Source: Micrococcus porci
GTDB taxonomy: Bacteria > Actinomycetota > Actinomycetes > Actinomycetales > Micrococcaceae
Direction of reading: 5' to 3'
DNA: 64,000 bases
Assembly: GCF_020097155.1 (NCBI RefSeq)
Contig: NZ_CP083691.1
Coordinates: forward strand, 1,550,001-1,614,000
Part shown: piece after piece, positions 26,296 to 37,541 of the stretch
How positions within the stretch are numbered: position 1 is the first letter of the stretch
Layout: every line of letters begins with the position of its first letter
Program-made: the position numbers and the translations under genes
Notes under the pieces: model-generated
Databases searched by the model: none
Seen by the model: the letters and a program-made list of their open reading frames with translations, nothing else
Told to the model about the DNA's origin: nothing

Positions 26296-28311
26296 GTGAG
26301 CACGCCCCCCTCGACCCTGCGCCGCCTGCTGCTCGGCCGTCCGGTGGCCTCGGGCGCCCGGCCCGCGCCCCGCCGGGGGCGCTGGCTCGCCCTGCCGGCC
26401 ACCGCGTCCAACGCCCTGTCCTCGCTGGCCTACGCGCCGGACGAGGTCATCCTGACCCTCGTCGCCTCGGGGACCGGGGCGCTCGCGCTGGGGCCGCTGG
26501 TGGGGTGGGCCGTCGTCGCCGTGATGGTGCTGATCGTGCTGGCGTTCCGCGCGGCCGTGGTGGCCGTGCCCCGGGGCGGCATCTACCGCATGGCCCGCAC
26601 CAAGCTCGGTCCGCGCTCCGGCGTGGTGGCCGCCGCGGCGCTCCTGCTCGACTTCGTCTTCACCGCCGCCGTGTCGGTCGCCGCGTTCGCCCACCACGCG
26701 TCGGCCCTCGTGCCCGCCCTGCGCGGCCACGTCGGGATCGTCTCGGCGGTCGCCCTGGTCCTGGTGCTGGTCTCCGCACTGCGCGGCGAGCGCGGCAGCG
26801 GGGCGCTCGTCACGGTCCTCGTGGCCGCGTTCGTGGGGCTGCTGGGCACCCTCGTGGCGGTGGGCCTGTGGCAGTCGGGCCAGGGGACGCTCGCTGCCGC
26901 GCCGAGCGCGGGGCTGCACGTCGACGGCGCCGGACTCGGCCCCGTGGGGGACGCCGCGACGGCCCTCCTGGCCCTGCGGGCGTTCAGCGCCGGGTCCGTG
27001 CTGCTCTCGGGCGTGGAGGTCCCCCTCTCGGCGACGGACCGCATGGCACGGCCCGCGGTCCGCACGGCCCGGTGGGTGCTCACCGTGCTGGCCGTCGTCG
27101 TGGGCACGCTCACCGTGGGCGTCATGCATCTGGCCCAGCGCACGGGCGTGGTCGTGGCCCTGCACCCGGACCGGCTGCGCACCGCGGACGGGGCGCCGTT
27201 GGCCCCGGACACGGCCCCGGCACCGGTGGTGGCGCAGCTCGCCGAGACGGTCTTCGGCGCGGGCTCGCCGGGCGCGGTCGCCACGGTCGCGGTGACCAGC
27301 CTGCTGTTGCTCGTGGCCGCCCGCGGCGCGTTCCGCTCCTTCCCGACGCTGACCGCCCGGCTGGCGGAGGACGGCTGGCTGCCGCGCCAGCTGCGCGTGC
27401 GGGGCGACCGCATGGTTCACACCGGCGGCACCTTGGCCCTGGCGACGGCGACGCTCCTGCTCCTCGTCCTGTTCCGGGGGCGCACCGCGCTCCTGGTGCA
27501 GCTCTACGTCATCGGCGTCCTGCTCGCCTTCGCGCTCGCGCTCGTCGGGATGCTCCGGCTGTGGCGGCTCAAGCTCGCCCACACCCCGGGCGCCCGGGCG
27601 CGTGCCTCCGTGCGGGTGAAGCTCGTGGTCACCGCGGTGGGCCTCGGGGCGACCGCGCTGGCCGGCGTCGTGGTGCTCGTGACCCGCTTCGCGCAGGGCG
27701 CCTGGGTGGCGCTCCTGGCGATCGGGGTGAGCGCCGTGGTCATGGGCCGGATCCGCCGCCACTACCGGGCGGTGGAGGCCGAGCTCGCCCCCGACCCCCA
27801 GGACGACGCGCGGGCCCTGCCCTCGCGGGTGCACGCGGTCGTGGTCGTGAGCACCCTGAACCGGCCCGCCCTGCGGGCCCTGGCCTACGCGCGGGCGACG
27901 CGGCCGGCCACGCTGGAGGCCGTCGTCGTGGACGCGGACCGGCGGCAGACCGAGCGCGTGGTGGAGGACTTCGCCCGCGCGGGACTGCCCGTGCCGCTCA
28001 CGGTGATCGCCGCCCCCTACCGGGACACGGTGGTGCCGCTGGTGCGCCACGTGCGGGGCCGGCGGCTGCGGTCGCCGCGTGACCTGACCATGGTCTTCAT
28101 CCCCGAGCACGTGGTCCGCGGGGGATGGCGGCGGCTGCTGCACAACCGCACGGCCTCGCGCCAGAAGGCCCGCCTCCAGCGTGAGGCCGGCGTGATGGTG
28201 GGCTCGGTGCCGTGGCAGATCCGGGAGGGGGACCCGCACCGGCCCGTCGAGGGCGGGATCGTGGCCTGCGCCGCACCCGGGGACGTCCCCGAAGGCGTGG
28301 AGTCGTCCTGA
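26296..28311 (+). CDS. APC-superfamily KimA-like (probable K+) transporter
   Basis: A 671-residue protein with ~12 hydrophobic segments over residues 35-500 and a C-terminal cytosolic domain of ~165 residues. That domain (HAVVVVSTLNRPALRALAYA, APYRDTVVPLVRHV, FIPEHVVRGGWRRLLHNRT) resembles the KimA/YdaO C-terminal USP-like domain. The N-terminal NALSSLAYAPDEV aligns with the KimA DALSSVAY motif but has Asn39 where KimA has the key Asp; Tyr46 and Asp119 (LLLDF) are kept. It is divergent from two RCK genes, which supports a role in K+ transport. General amino-acid permease is the alternative. GTG at 26296. Confidence 0.75.
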   Translation: MSTPPSTLRRLLLGRPVASGARPAPRRGRWLALPATASNALSSLAYAPDEVILTLVASGTGALALGPLVGWAVVAVMVLIVLAFRAAVVAVPRGGIYRMARTKLGPRSGVVAAAALLLDFVFTAAVSVAAFAHHASALVPALRGHVGIVSAVALVLVLVSALRGERGSGALVTVLVAAFVGLLGTLVAVGLWQSGQGTLAAAPSAGLHVDGAGLGPVGDAATALLALRAFSAGSVLLSGVEVPLSATDRMARPAVRTARWVLTVLAVVVGTLTVGVMHLAQRTGVVVALHPDRLRTADGAPLAPDTAPAPVVAQLAETVFGAGSPGAVATVAVTSLLLLVAARGAFRSFPTLTARLAEDGWLPRQLRVRGDRMVHTGGTLALATATLLLLVLFRGRTALLVQLYVIGVLLAFALALVGMLRLWRLKLAHTPGARARASVRVKLVVTAVGLGATALAGVVVLVTRFAQGAWVALLAIGVSAVVMGRIRRHYRAVEAELAPDPQDDARALPSRVHAVVVVSTLNRPALRALAYARATRPATLEAVVVDADRRQTERVVEDFARAGLPVPLTVIAAPYRDTVVPLVRHVRGRRLRSPRDLTMVFIPEHVVRGGWRRLLHNRTASRQKARLQREAGVMVGSVPWQIREGDPHRPVEGGIVACAAPGDVPEGVESS

Positions 28312-28322
28312 CGTGGGCCGGA

Positions 28323-28328
28323 TAGACT
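28323..28328 (+). promoter_or_regulatory. -10 element upstream of the TrmA-type methyltransferase
   Basis: TAGACT, 61 nt upstream of the ATG at 28390. Confidence 0.4.
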
Positions 28329-28389
28329 GGATCCGGCCGACGCCCGGGCGCAATGCCTGAGGCGCGCCGAGATGCGAGAGGGAGTCAGG

Positions 28390-29850
28390 ATGACCGCCAT
28401 GGACACCAGCACGGAGGTCGTCGCGCCGGGCGGCGTGATCGAGGTCGAGGCCGGCGCGATGGCCCACGGCGGCCACTGCGTGGCGCGCCATGAGGGGCGC
28501 GTCGTGTTCGTGCGGCACGCCATCCCCGGCGAGATCGTCCGGGTCGCCCTGACCGAGGCCGAGCCGGGCGCCCGCTTCTGGCGCGGGGACGTCGTCGAGG
28601 TGGTCCGCCCCTCCGAGTTCCGCCGGATCCACCAGTGGAAGCTCGCGGACTCCCTCCGCGCGCACGCCTCCGGGCGCCTGCCCGTCGGCGGAGCCGAGTA
28701 CGGCCACATCGTGGTGCACCACCAGCGCCGTCTCAAGGCCCAGGTCTTCCGGGACACCGTGGCCCGCATCGCCGGTGTCACGATCGAGCCGGAGGCCCTC
28801 CATGCGGGCCACGAGGACGAGCCCACCGGCCAGCACTGGCGCACCCGCACGGCGTTCGCGGTGACGCCGCAGGGTCGGATCGCCATGCACGCCCATCGCT
28901 CGGCCGTGCTGCTGCCCGTGCGGAACATGCCGCTGGGCGTCCACGCCCTGGACGCGCTGGCCCTGTGGGACTGGGACTTCACGGGCGCGGCCCGCGTGGA
29001 CGTCGCCACCCCCGCGGACGGCACCCAGCCGCTGGTGCTGGCCACCCCGACCCCGCAGACCCTCGCGGACGAGGCCCGCCTGGGCAAGCTGCGCACCCGC
29101 ATCCGCCAGGCCGCCAACGCGTGCCCCGTGGACGTCTCCACCGGCTTCGCGGTCCCGGGTCCCAAGAAGTTCTCGCCCACGGGCATCCAGCGCATCACCG
29201 GACGCACCTGGGTGCACGAGACCGTGTCCTCCGAGCGCGGCGGCGAGCGGACGTTCCGCGTCACCGGCGACGGCTTCTGGCAGGTCCACCAGCACGCGCC
29301 CGCCACTCTGGTGGACGCCGTGCTCGAGGACGTGGACCCGCAGCCGGGGGAGGTCATCGCGGATCTGTACGCGGGAGCCGGCCTCTTCAGTGCCTTCCTC
29401 TCCGACGCGGTCGGCGAGGAGGGCCGCGTGTACTCGGTGGAGGCCTCCCGGCAGGCCTCCAAGGACGCCCGCCGCAACCTGCTGTCCCTGCCCCAGGCGG
29501 GCGTGCTCAACGGTCCGACGGACAAGGTCCTCGGCTCGTGGATCAAGGAGCCGGAGCGGACCACCCGCGACGGCGGCCTGGACGGCGACCGTCTCGACGC
29601 GGTCGTCCTGGACCCGCCGCGCGCCGGCGCCGGCCGCCGCGCGATCGAGCGCATCCTGGCCCTGGCCCCGGGGCGCATCTGCTACGTCTCCTGCGACCCG
29701 GCCTCCTTCGCCCGCGACCTCGCCTGGCTCCGCGAGGGCGGCTACGAGGTGGAGCGCGCCCGGGTGTTCGACCTCTACCCGGACACCCACCACCTGGAGT
29801 CGGTGACCCTGCTGCGCCCTGCGGGCGAGGTCGAGCAGACGACCCTCTGA
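28390..29850 (+). CDS. Class I SAM-dependent RNA methyltransferase (TrmA/RlmCD-type, 5-methyluridine)
   Basis: A 486-residue enzyme. An N-terminal TRAM domain (~10-75, IEVEAGAMAHGGHCVARHEGRVVFVRH begins it) precedes the methyltransferase domain, with SAM-binding IADLYAGAGLFSAFL, LDPPRAGAG and the catalytic Cys in CYVSCDPASFARDL. It probably makes m5U in rRNA or tRNA. The Fe-S cluster Cys set of RumA is not obvious. ATG at 28390 with GGAG 5 nt upstream is preferred over the in-frame ATG at 28372. It follows the KimA-like gene in the same order as in mycobacteria. Confidence 0.88.
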   Translation: MTAMDTSTEVVAPGGVIEVEAGAMAHGGHCVARHEGRVVFVRHAIPGEIVRVALTEAEPGARFWRGDVVEVVRPSEFRRIHQWKLADSLRAHASGRLPVGGAEYGHIVVHHQRRLKAQVFRDTVARIAGVTIEPEALHAGHEDEPTGQHWRTRTAFAVTPQGRIAMHAHRSAVLLPVRNMPLGVHALDALALWDWDFTGAARVDVATPADGTQPLVLATPTPQTLADEARLGKLRTRIRQAANACPVDVSTGFAVPGPKKFSPTGIQRITGRTWVHETVSSERGGERTFRVTGDGFWQVHQHAPATLVDAVLEDVDPQPGEVIADLYAGAGLFSAFLSDAVGEEGRVYSVEASRQASKDARRNLLSLPQAGVLNGPTDKVLGSWIKEPERTTRDGGLDGDRLDAVVLDPPRAGAGRRAIERILALAPGRICYVSCDPASFARDLAWLREGGYEVERARVFDLYPDTHHLESVTLLRPAGEVEQTTL

Positions 29851-29866
29851 GGGAGGGAGCCCCCGG

Positions 29867-29889
29867 GGCGCGCCGCGGCCGGGCGCGCC
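29867..29889. terminator. Hairpin after the methyltransferase gene
   Basis: GGCGCGCC-GCGGCCG-GGCGCGCC: an 8-bp perfect stem beginning 17 nt after the stop. Each arm is itself palindromic. No T-run. Confidence 0.5.
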
Positions 29890-29928
29890 ACGGAGGACGC
29901 AAAGCGGCGTCGCCGTCCGCCTCGGGGG

Positions 29929-29934
29929 TAGGCT
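29929..29934 (+). promoter_or_regulatory. -10 element of acn
   Basis: TAGGCT, giving a leader of about 120 nt before the acn ATG at 30064. Confidence 0.45.
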
Positions 29935-29964
29935 GGGGGAGCGCGGCCCTGTGTGACCGAGCTG

Positions 29965-30044
29965 ACATCCGATCCCCGCGGGACGGATGTGGGCGAGGTG
30001 CGGAGGCCGACCCCCGTCGGACCAGCGCCCGGACATCCCGGGCG
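29965..30044 (+). promoter_or_regulatory. Structured acn leader with hairpins
   Basis: An 11-bp hairpin (ACATCCG + TCCC / GGGA + CGGATGT, bulged A, CGC loop) spans 29965-29990. A second, CGCCCGG-ACATC-CCGGGCG, spans 30026-30044, with a short CCGAC/GTCGG element between. The AGGAG ribosome-binding site follows at about 30051. No terminator is evident. A regulatory role (protein binding or mRNA stability) is inference. Confidence 0.4.
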
Positions 30045-30063
30045 GGAATGAGGAGTCCCTCAG

Positions 30064-32766
<2,703 letters not shown>

Positions 32767-32812
32767 TCCGCGCGCGGACCCGGGCGGGCGCCCCGTGCGT
32801 CCGCCCGGCCCC

Positions 32813-32857
32813 CGACGCCGGCCCGCACCCTCCTCGCGAGGGTGCGGGCCGGCGTCG
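32813..32857. terminator. 20-bp perfect terminator after acn
   Basis: Stem 32813-32832 / 32838-32857 with loop CTCGC, 47 nt after the acn stop. No T-run. Confidence 0.8.
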
Positions 32858-32899
32858 TCTCCCGGGTCCGCCGTCCCCCCTCCGCGGGCCCCGGGCGAG

Positions 32900-32905
32900 T
32901 ACCCT
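32900..32905 (+). promoter_or_regulatory. -10 element of dxs
   Basis: TACCCT ending 9 nt before the dxs ATG; near-leaderless spacing and no Shine-Dalgarno. Confidence 0.4.
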
Positions 32906-32914
32906 GGGACGACC

Positions 32915-34981
32915 ATGTCTGACACCTCCCGTGCCCCCCTCGGCGCCCCGCTGCTCCCCGGGATCCACTCCCCGGAGGACCTCGCGCTCCTGAGCGACGC
33001 CCAGCTGCGCGCCCTCGCCGCGGAGATCCGCGCCTTCCTCATCCAGCACGTCTCCCAGACGGGCGGCCACCTGGGCCCGAACCTCGGGGTCGTGGAGCTG
33101 ACCCTCGCGATCCACCGGGTGTTCGACTCACCGCGGGACGCGGTGGTGTTCGACACCGGGCACCAGTCCTACGTGCACAAGCTCCTGACCGGCCGCCAGG
33201 ACTTCTCCCGCCTGCGCCAGCAGGGCGGGCTCTCCGGATACGGGGACCGCGCCGAGTCCGAGCACGACGTCGTGGAGTCGTCCCACGCCTCGTCCTCGCT
33301 GTCCTGGGCGGACGGGATCAGCCGGGCCTGGAAGCAGACGGGCCAGGGGGACCGCACCGTCGTCGCGGTGATCGGCGACGGCGCCCTCACCGGCGGCATG
33401 GCCTGGGAGGCCGTCAACAACATTGCGGCGGACCGGGATCGCCGTGTGGTGATCGTGGTCAACGACAACGGCCGCTCCTACGCGCCCACCGTCGGCGGCA
33501 TCGCCGACCACTTGGGGGGCCTGCGCCGCGGGGTGCTGGACAAGGTGCGCATGCACCACCGGTACGAGCAGACCCTGGACTACCTCAAGCGCCGCCTGCA
33601 GGAGGCCGGCACCGCGGGGGAGATGGTGTACCGGCCCCTCCACGCCGCCAAGAAGGGCCTCAAGGACCTCTGGGCGCCCCAGGGGCTGTTCGAGGACCTG
33701 GGCATGAAGTACATCGGCCCCGTGGACGGCCACGACGAGCACGCCCTCGAGGAGGCCCTCGAGGACGCCAAGGCCTACGGCGGCCCGGTGATCGTGCACG
33801 CGATGACGGAGAAGGGCCACGGGTACGGCCCGGCCACGTCCCACGAGGACGACATGTTCCACGCGATCGGGCGGATCGACCCGGAGACGGGCCGGCCGAT
33901 CTCCTCGCCCACGGCACAGTCCTGGACCTCGGTGTTCGGGGAGGAGATCCTGGACATCGCGCGGGAGCGGCCGGACGTCGTCGCCATCACCGCGGCCATG
34001 CAGAACCCGGTGGGCCTGGGGCCGATGGCCGCGGAGTTCCCCGACCGGGTGTTCGACGTCGGCATCGCCGAGCAGCACGCGGTCACCTCCGCCGCGGGCA
34101 TGGCCTTCGGCGGCCTGCACCCGGTCGTCGCGGTCTATGCGACGTTCCTCAACCGCGCGTTCGACCAGGTGCTCATGGACGTGGGCCTGCACCGGGCCGG
34201 GGTCACCTTCGTCCTGGACCGCGCCGGCGTGACCGGTCCCGACGGGCCGAGCCACCACGGCATGTGGGACCTCGCGCTGCTGCAGTCCGTGCCGGGGCTG
34301 CGCATCGCCGCCCCGCGCGACGCCGACACCCTCCGGGAGGAGCTGCGCGAGGCCGTCGCCGTCGACGACGCCCCCACCGTGCTCCGCTTCGCCAAGGGCT
34401 CCGTGGGGGAGCCCGTGCGCGCCCTGGAGCGGCTGTCCGACGGCACGGATGTGCTGGCCCGCCTCGGGGCGCCCACCGGGGCGGACGGCGCCGAGCGCGA
34501 CGTGCTGATCGTCGCCGTCGGCTCCTTCGCCGAGCTCGGCCTGGACGTGGCACGGCGCCTCGGCCAGCACGGGATCACCGCGACGGTCGTGGACCCCCGC
34601 TGGGTGCTGCCCGTGGCGCGGTCCGTGATCGAGCTGGCCGGTCGCCACCGGATCGTCGTGTGCCTCGAGGACGGCGTGCGTGCCGGCGGCGTCGGCTCCC
34701 GGATCCGCCAGGAGATGCGCGCCGCCGGCGTGGACACCGCGCTGAACGAGGTCGGCCTGCCGGTGGAGTTCCTGGCGCACGCCACACGGGACCAGGTGCT
34801 CGAGCGCGTGGGCCTGACCGCCCAGCGCATCACCCAGGACACGGTCGCCCAGGTCCTGGGCGCCAAGGTGCCCTACGCCCGCGCCCTGCCCCGGGACGCG
34901 GAGCACCCCGAGGCGTCGGCCCACCCGGCCGGCGCCCCCACGACGTCGGCCCAGGCCGCCCGACCAGAGGAGCAGGCATGA
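32915..34981 (+). CDS. dxs: 1-deoxy-D-xylulose-5-phosphate synthase
   Basis: A 688-residue thiamine-diphosphate enzyme condensing pyruvate and glyceraldehyde 3-phosphate, the first step of the MEP isoprenoid pathway. It shows [16 protein letters not shown], the TPP motif [13 protein letters not shown]...NDN, then the pyrimidine-binding domain ([13 protein letters not shown]) and a C-terminal transketolase domain. The C-terminal ~35 residues are an Ala/Pro-rich tail. ATG at 32915 is close to a -10 element; the frame upstream is not conserved. The stop overlaps the next start (ATGA). Confidence 0.96.
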   Translation: MSDTSRAPLGAPLLPGIHSPEDLALLSDAQLRALAAEIRAFLIQHVSQTGGHLGPNLGVVELTLAIHRVFDSPRDAVVFDTGHQSYVHKLLTGRQDFSRLRQQGGLSGYGDRAESEHDVVESSHASSSLSWADGISRAWKQTGQGDRTVVAVIGDGALTGGMAWEAVNNIAADRDRRVVIVVNDNGRSYAPTVGGIADHLGGLRRGVLDKVRMHHRYEQTLDYLKRRLQEAGTAGEMVYRPLHAAKKGLKDLWAPQGLFEDLGMKYIGPVDGHDEHALEEALEDAKAYGGPVIVHAMTEKGHGYGPATSHEDDMFHAIGRIDPETGRPISSPTAQSWTSVFGEEILDIARERPDVVAITAAMQNPVGLGPMAAEFPDRVFDVGIAEQHAVTSAAGMAFGGLHPVVAVYATFLNRAFDQVLMDVGLHRAGVTFVLDRAGVTGPDGPSHHGMWDLALLQSVPGLRIAAPRDADTLREELREAVAVDDAPTVLRFAKGSVGEPVRALERLSDGTDVLARLGAPTGADGAERDVLIVAVGSFAELGLDVARRLGQHGITATVVDPRWVLPVARSVIELAGRHRIVVCLEDGVRAGGVGSRIRQEMRAAGVDTALNEVGLPVEFLAHATRDQVLERVGLTAQRITQDTVAQVLGAKVPYARALPRDAEHPEASAHPAGAPTTSAQAARPEEQA

Positions 34982-35535
34982 GCATCTCCCGGCTGTACCG
35001 CGACCGCACCGAGGAGGACGGCCGCCGCTCCTTCGAGTACCGGGAGGCCTGGATCGACCCCTCCGGCGAGCTGTTCACGGTCCACCACGGCCGCGTCGGC
35101 CACCCGGGGACGGTCGGCGACCAGCCGCTGACCTCGGAGGCCGAGGGCGCCGAGCTGATGGACGCGTTCCTCGCCCAGGGCGAGGCGGACGGGTTCGCCC
35201 CCGCGGACGAGGACGCCTTCGACGTCCTCGAGGTGGCCTACCGTCTGCGCGGGCGGGCGATCACGGAGATCGAGCGCCGCCACGGCCGGACCCTCCGCGA
35301 GGAGGTCACCCACCAGCTGGCCTGGCGCGGCCTCGGCGAGGTGACCGACGTCGTCGACGGCGACGGCGAGCTCGTCCTGGTGGTGCGCACCCCGCACGCC
35401 CCGAAGGCCGCCGCCGAGGTGCCCGCCGCCGCCAAGCGCGCCCACGGCATCCAGCCGAACAAGGTGGAGGTCCGCCGCGTCGACGCGCCCCGGACCCCGG
35501 CCGGGGCCGCCCCGGACGCCGACGGGGAGGGCTGA
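34978..35535 (+). CDS. Unknown protein with a WGR-like N-terminus
   Basis: A 185-residue soluble protein. The segment [28 protein letters not shown] loosely resembles a WGR domain (strand, then GR-x-G). The middle ([30 protein letters not shown]) is acidic; the C-terminus is Ala/Pro-rich. Function not recognised. ATG at 34978 overlaps the dxs stop, and an aldo-keto reductase gene follows after 2 nt, so the three are one transcriptional unit. The WGR resemblance is weak and needs profile confirmation. Confidence 0.7.
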   Translation: MSISRLYRDRTEEDGRRSFEYREAWIDPSGELFTVHHGRVGHPGTVGDQPLTSEAEGAELMDAFLAQGEADGFAPADEDAFDVLEVAYRLRGRAITEIERRHGRTLREEVTHQLAWRGLGEVTDVVDGDGELVLVVRTPHAPKAAAEVPAAAKRAHGIQPNKVEVRRVDAPRTPAGAAPDADGEG

Positions 35536-35537
35536 GC

Positions 35538-36512
35538 GTGCGCACCGTCCGCCTGGGCCGCTCCGGCCTGACCGTCTCCGTGGTCGGCCTCGGCTGCAAC
35601 AACCTCGGCCGCCCCGGGACCGCCACCATGGAGCAGGAGGGCACCGACGCCGTCGTGCACGCCGCGCTCGACGCGGGGATCACGCTCTTCGACGTCGCGG
35701 ACGTCTACGGCGCCCGCCCCGGCCTCTCCGAGGAGCGTCTCGGCCGCGCCCTGGGATCGCGCCGCGACGAGGTCGTCCTCGCCACGAAGTTCGGCATGGA
35801 CATGGGGGGCGCGGCCGGCGCTGACGGCGGCGCGCGCGGCTCCCGCCGGTACATCGTGCGCGCGGTGGAGGACTCGCTGCGCCGGCTGGGCACGGACTGG
35901 ATCGACCTGTACCAGTTCCACACCCCCGATCCGGCGACGCCGATCGAGGAGACCCTGCGCGCCCTGGACGACCTCGTCCGCTCCGGCAAGGTCCGCTACA
36001 TCGGCCATTCGAACCGCACAGGCTGGCAGATCGCCCAGGCCGAGCACGCGGCTCGGGAGATCGGCGTCGAGCGGTTCGTCTCGGCGCAGAACCACTACAA
36101 CCTGCTGGACCGCCGCGCCGAGCTCGAGGTGCTGCCCGCCTCCGCCGAGTACGGGCTCGGCGTCCTGCCCTACTTCCCGCTGGCCAACGGCCTGCTCACC
36201 GGCAAGTACTCCGACGGGACGGCCCCCGCGGGTTCGCGCCTGTCCCACGTGCGGCAGCACATGGTGGAGGAGGCCGACCGGGGCCAGCTGGCCGCGTTCG
36301 GCGCGTTCGCCCGGGAGCGGGGGATCACCGAGGTCCAGGCCGCCATCGGGTGGCTCGCCGCCCAGCGACCGGTCGCCTCGGTGATCGCCGGGGCCACCCG
36401 GCCCGGGCAGATCGCCGAGAACGCCCGCGCCGCCGACTGGGAGGCCACCCCCGCGGACCTCGCCGAGCTCGACGCGCTCTTCCCCGCCCCGCCCCCCGTG
36501 GCCCTGTTCTGA
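35538..36512 (+). CDS. Aldo/keto reductase family oxidoreductase
   Basis: A 324-residue (beta/alpha)8 NADPH-dependent reductase. Conserved features: GLGCNNLG, LFDVADVYG (catalytic Asp and Tyr), ATKFG (Lys), YQFHTPDP (His), IGHSN, and VIAGATRPGQIAEN for the NADPH-binding region. The substrate is unknown. GTG at 35538 has GGGAGG upstream. It is the third gene of the dxs unit, and a small membrane protein gene follows after 16 nt. Confidence 0.88.
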   Translation: MRTVRLGRSGLTVSVVGLGCNNLGRPGTATMEQEGTDAVVHAALDAGITLFDVADVYGARPGLSEERLGRALGSRRDEVVLATKFGMDMGGAAGADGGARGSRRYIVRAVEDSLRRLGTDWIDLYQFHTPDPATPIEETLRALDDLVRSGKVRYIGHSNRTGWQIAQAEHAAREIGVERFVSAQNHYNLLDRRAELEVLPASAEYGLGVLPYFPLANGLLTGKYSDGTAPAGSRLSHVRQHMVEEADRGQLAAFGAFARERGITEVQAAIGWLAAQRPVASVIAGATRPGQIAENARAADWEATPADLAELDALFPAPPPVALF

Positions 36513-36528
36513 CGGCGGAGGCACGTTG

Positions 36529-36888
36529 ATGGAGCCGTGGCTGGGCTGGACCCTGTCCGCCGTCGTCGGGACGATCTGGGTCGCCGGGCTGGTGTCCCTC
36601 CTGCGCGGTCCGCTGGACGAGCGCCGTCGTCTGCCGTGGGCGCTGGCCATGGTGGTCCTGCCCGTGATCGGCGCCGGCGCCTGGTTCTGGTGGCGGCACC
36701 GCCACTACCCGGCGCGCAAGGCGGCGGAGCCGGGCTGGGACCCGAATCGGCGGGACCCGGTGGTCCTGCCCCCGGCCCGGTCCGGGCGGGCGGCCCCCAC
36801 CGCCATCGGCCGGCCCGACCCGTGGGCCGGGCACGCCCCGCACCCGGACCGGCTGCCCACCCGGCGCTACGGCGCGCCGGAGGACTGA
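36529..36888 (+). CDS. Small PLDc_N-like membrane protein
   Basis: A 119-residue protein with two TM segments (WTLSAVVGTIWVAGLVSLL and WALAMVVLPVIGAGAWFWW) joined by a short charged loop, the phospholipase-D-nuclease N-terminal-like pattern. A proline-rich cytosolic tail follows. Function unknown. ATG at 36529 with GGAGG 7 nt upstream is preferred to the in-frame TTG at 36526. It ends the dxs-led unit. Confidence 0.7.
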   Translation: MEPWLGWTLSAVVGTIWVAGLVSLLRGPLDERRRLPWALAMVVLPVIGAGAWFWWRHRHYPARKAAEPGWDPNRRDPVVLPPARSGRAAPTAIGRPDPWAGHAPHPDRLPTRRYGAPED

Positions 36889-36891
36889 GGG

Positions 36892-36922
36892 CGCGGCCGT
36901 GGACCCGGCCTCGTGGGCCGCG
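36892..36922. terminator. Possible bidirectional terminator
   Basis: CGCGGCC...GGCCGCG, a 7-bp stem with a 17-nt loop, in the 44-bp gap between convergent genes. Weak compared with the other hairpins in the window. Confidence 0.3.
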
Positions 36923-36932
36923 GGGATCCGCG

Positions 36933-37445
36933 TCAGAGCTTGACGACGATCCGATCGCCCTCGATGGCGGCCTGGTAGTCGGTCAGGGGCGCCTTGGCGG
37001 GGCCGCCGAAGGGCTCGCCCGTGGCGACGTCGAAGTTGGATCCGTGGCACGGGCACGCGTAGGCGGTGCCCTCGGGGCGGTCGACCACCTGGACCAGGCA
37101 GCCCTGGTGGGTGCAGACGTTGGAGAACGCGGTGACGGTGGACTCGTCCGCGCGGTGGAGCAGCAGGGTGCGGCCCTGGACCTGCACGGACGTCGTGCCG
37201 CCCACGGGGAGCTCGGCCAGGGCCATGGCGTCCGTGGTCTCGGAGCCCACGTGGTGGTCTCCGGCGGCCGCCTCGTCCTTGAGCTGCTGGGTGCAGCCGG
37301 ACAGGACCACGGAGCCCGCGCCGGCGAGGGCGACGAGCGAGCCGGCGCCGAGGACGGAGCGGCGGGAGGAGCCGGCGGGCTCGGCGGAGCAGCCGGAGCA
37401 GCACGGCGAGGCGGAGGTGTGCGGGGCGGGATCCTGCGAGGTCAT
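36933..37445 (-). CDS. Tat-exported Rieske [2Fe-2S] lipoprotein
   Basis: A 170-residue protein. The N-terminus has a twin-arginine motif at R28-R29 (SSRRSVLGAG), a hydrophobic stretch, and the lipobox VLSG-C51. The Rieske domain carries C111-T-H113 with C116, and C131-P-C133-H134, ligating the 2Fe-2S cluster. It would be an electron-transfer lipoprotein on the outer face of the membrane, not the QcrA subunit, which is larger. A Cys-rich PCCSGC precedes the signal, an odd feature. A CATACT -10 ends 6 nt before the ATG, with GGAGGG in between. Confidence 0.87.
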   Translation of the reverse strand: MTSQDPAPHTSASPCCSGCSAEPAGSSRRSVLGAGSLVALAGAGSVVLSGCTQQLKDEAAAGDHHVGSETTDAMALAELPVGGTTSVQVQGRTLLLHRADESTVTAFSNVCTHQGCLVQVVDRPEGTAYACPCHGSNFDVATGEPFGGPAKAPLTDYQAAIEGDRIVVKL

Positions 37446-37451
37446 CCCTCC

Positions 37452-37457
37452 AGTATG
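37452..37457 (-). promoter_or_regulatory. -10 element of the Rieske gene
   Basis: CATACT on the minus strand, 6 nt before the ATG at 37445. Confidence 0.35.
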
Positions 37458-37541
37458 GCACCGCGGCCTGCCCGCCGATGGCAGGATCGGGGGTGACGAC
37501 CGCCCCGACCGGGGCCGCCCGCCGAGCCGAAGGAGTCCGCC

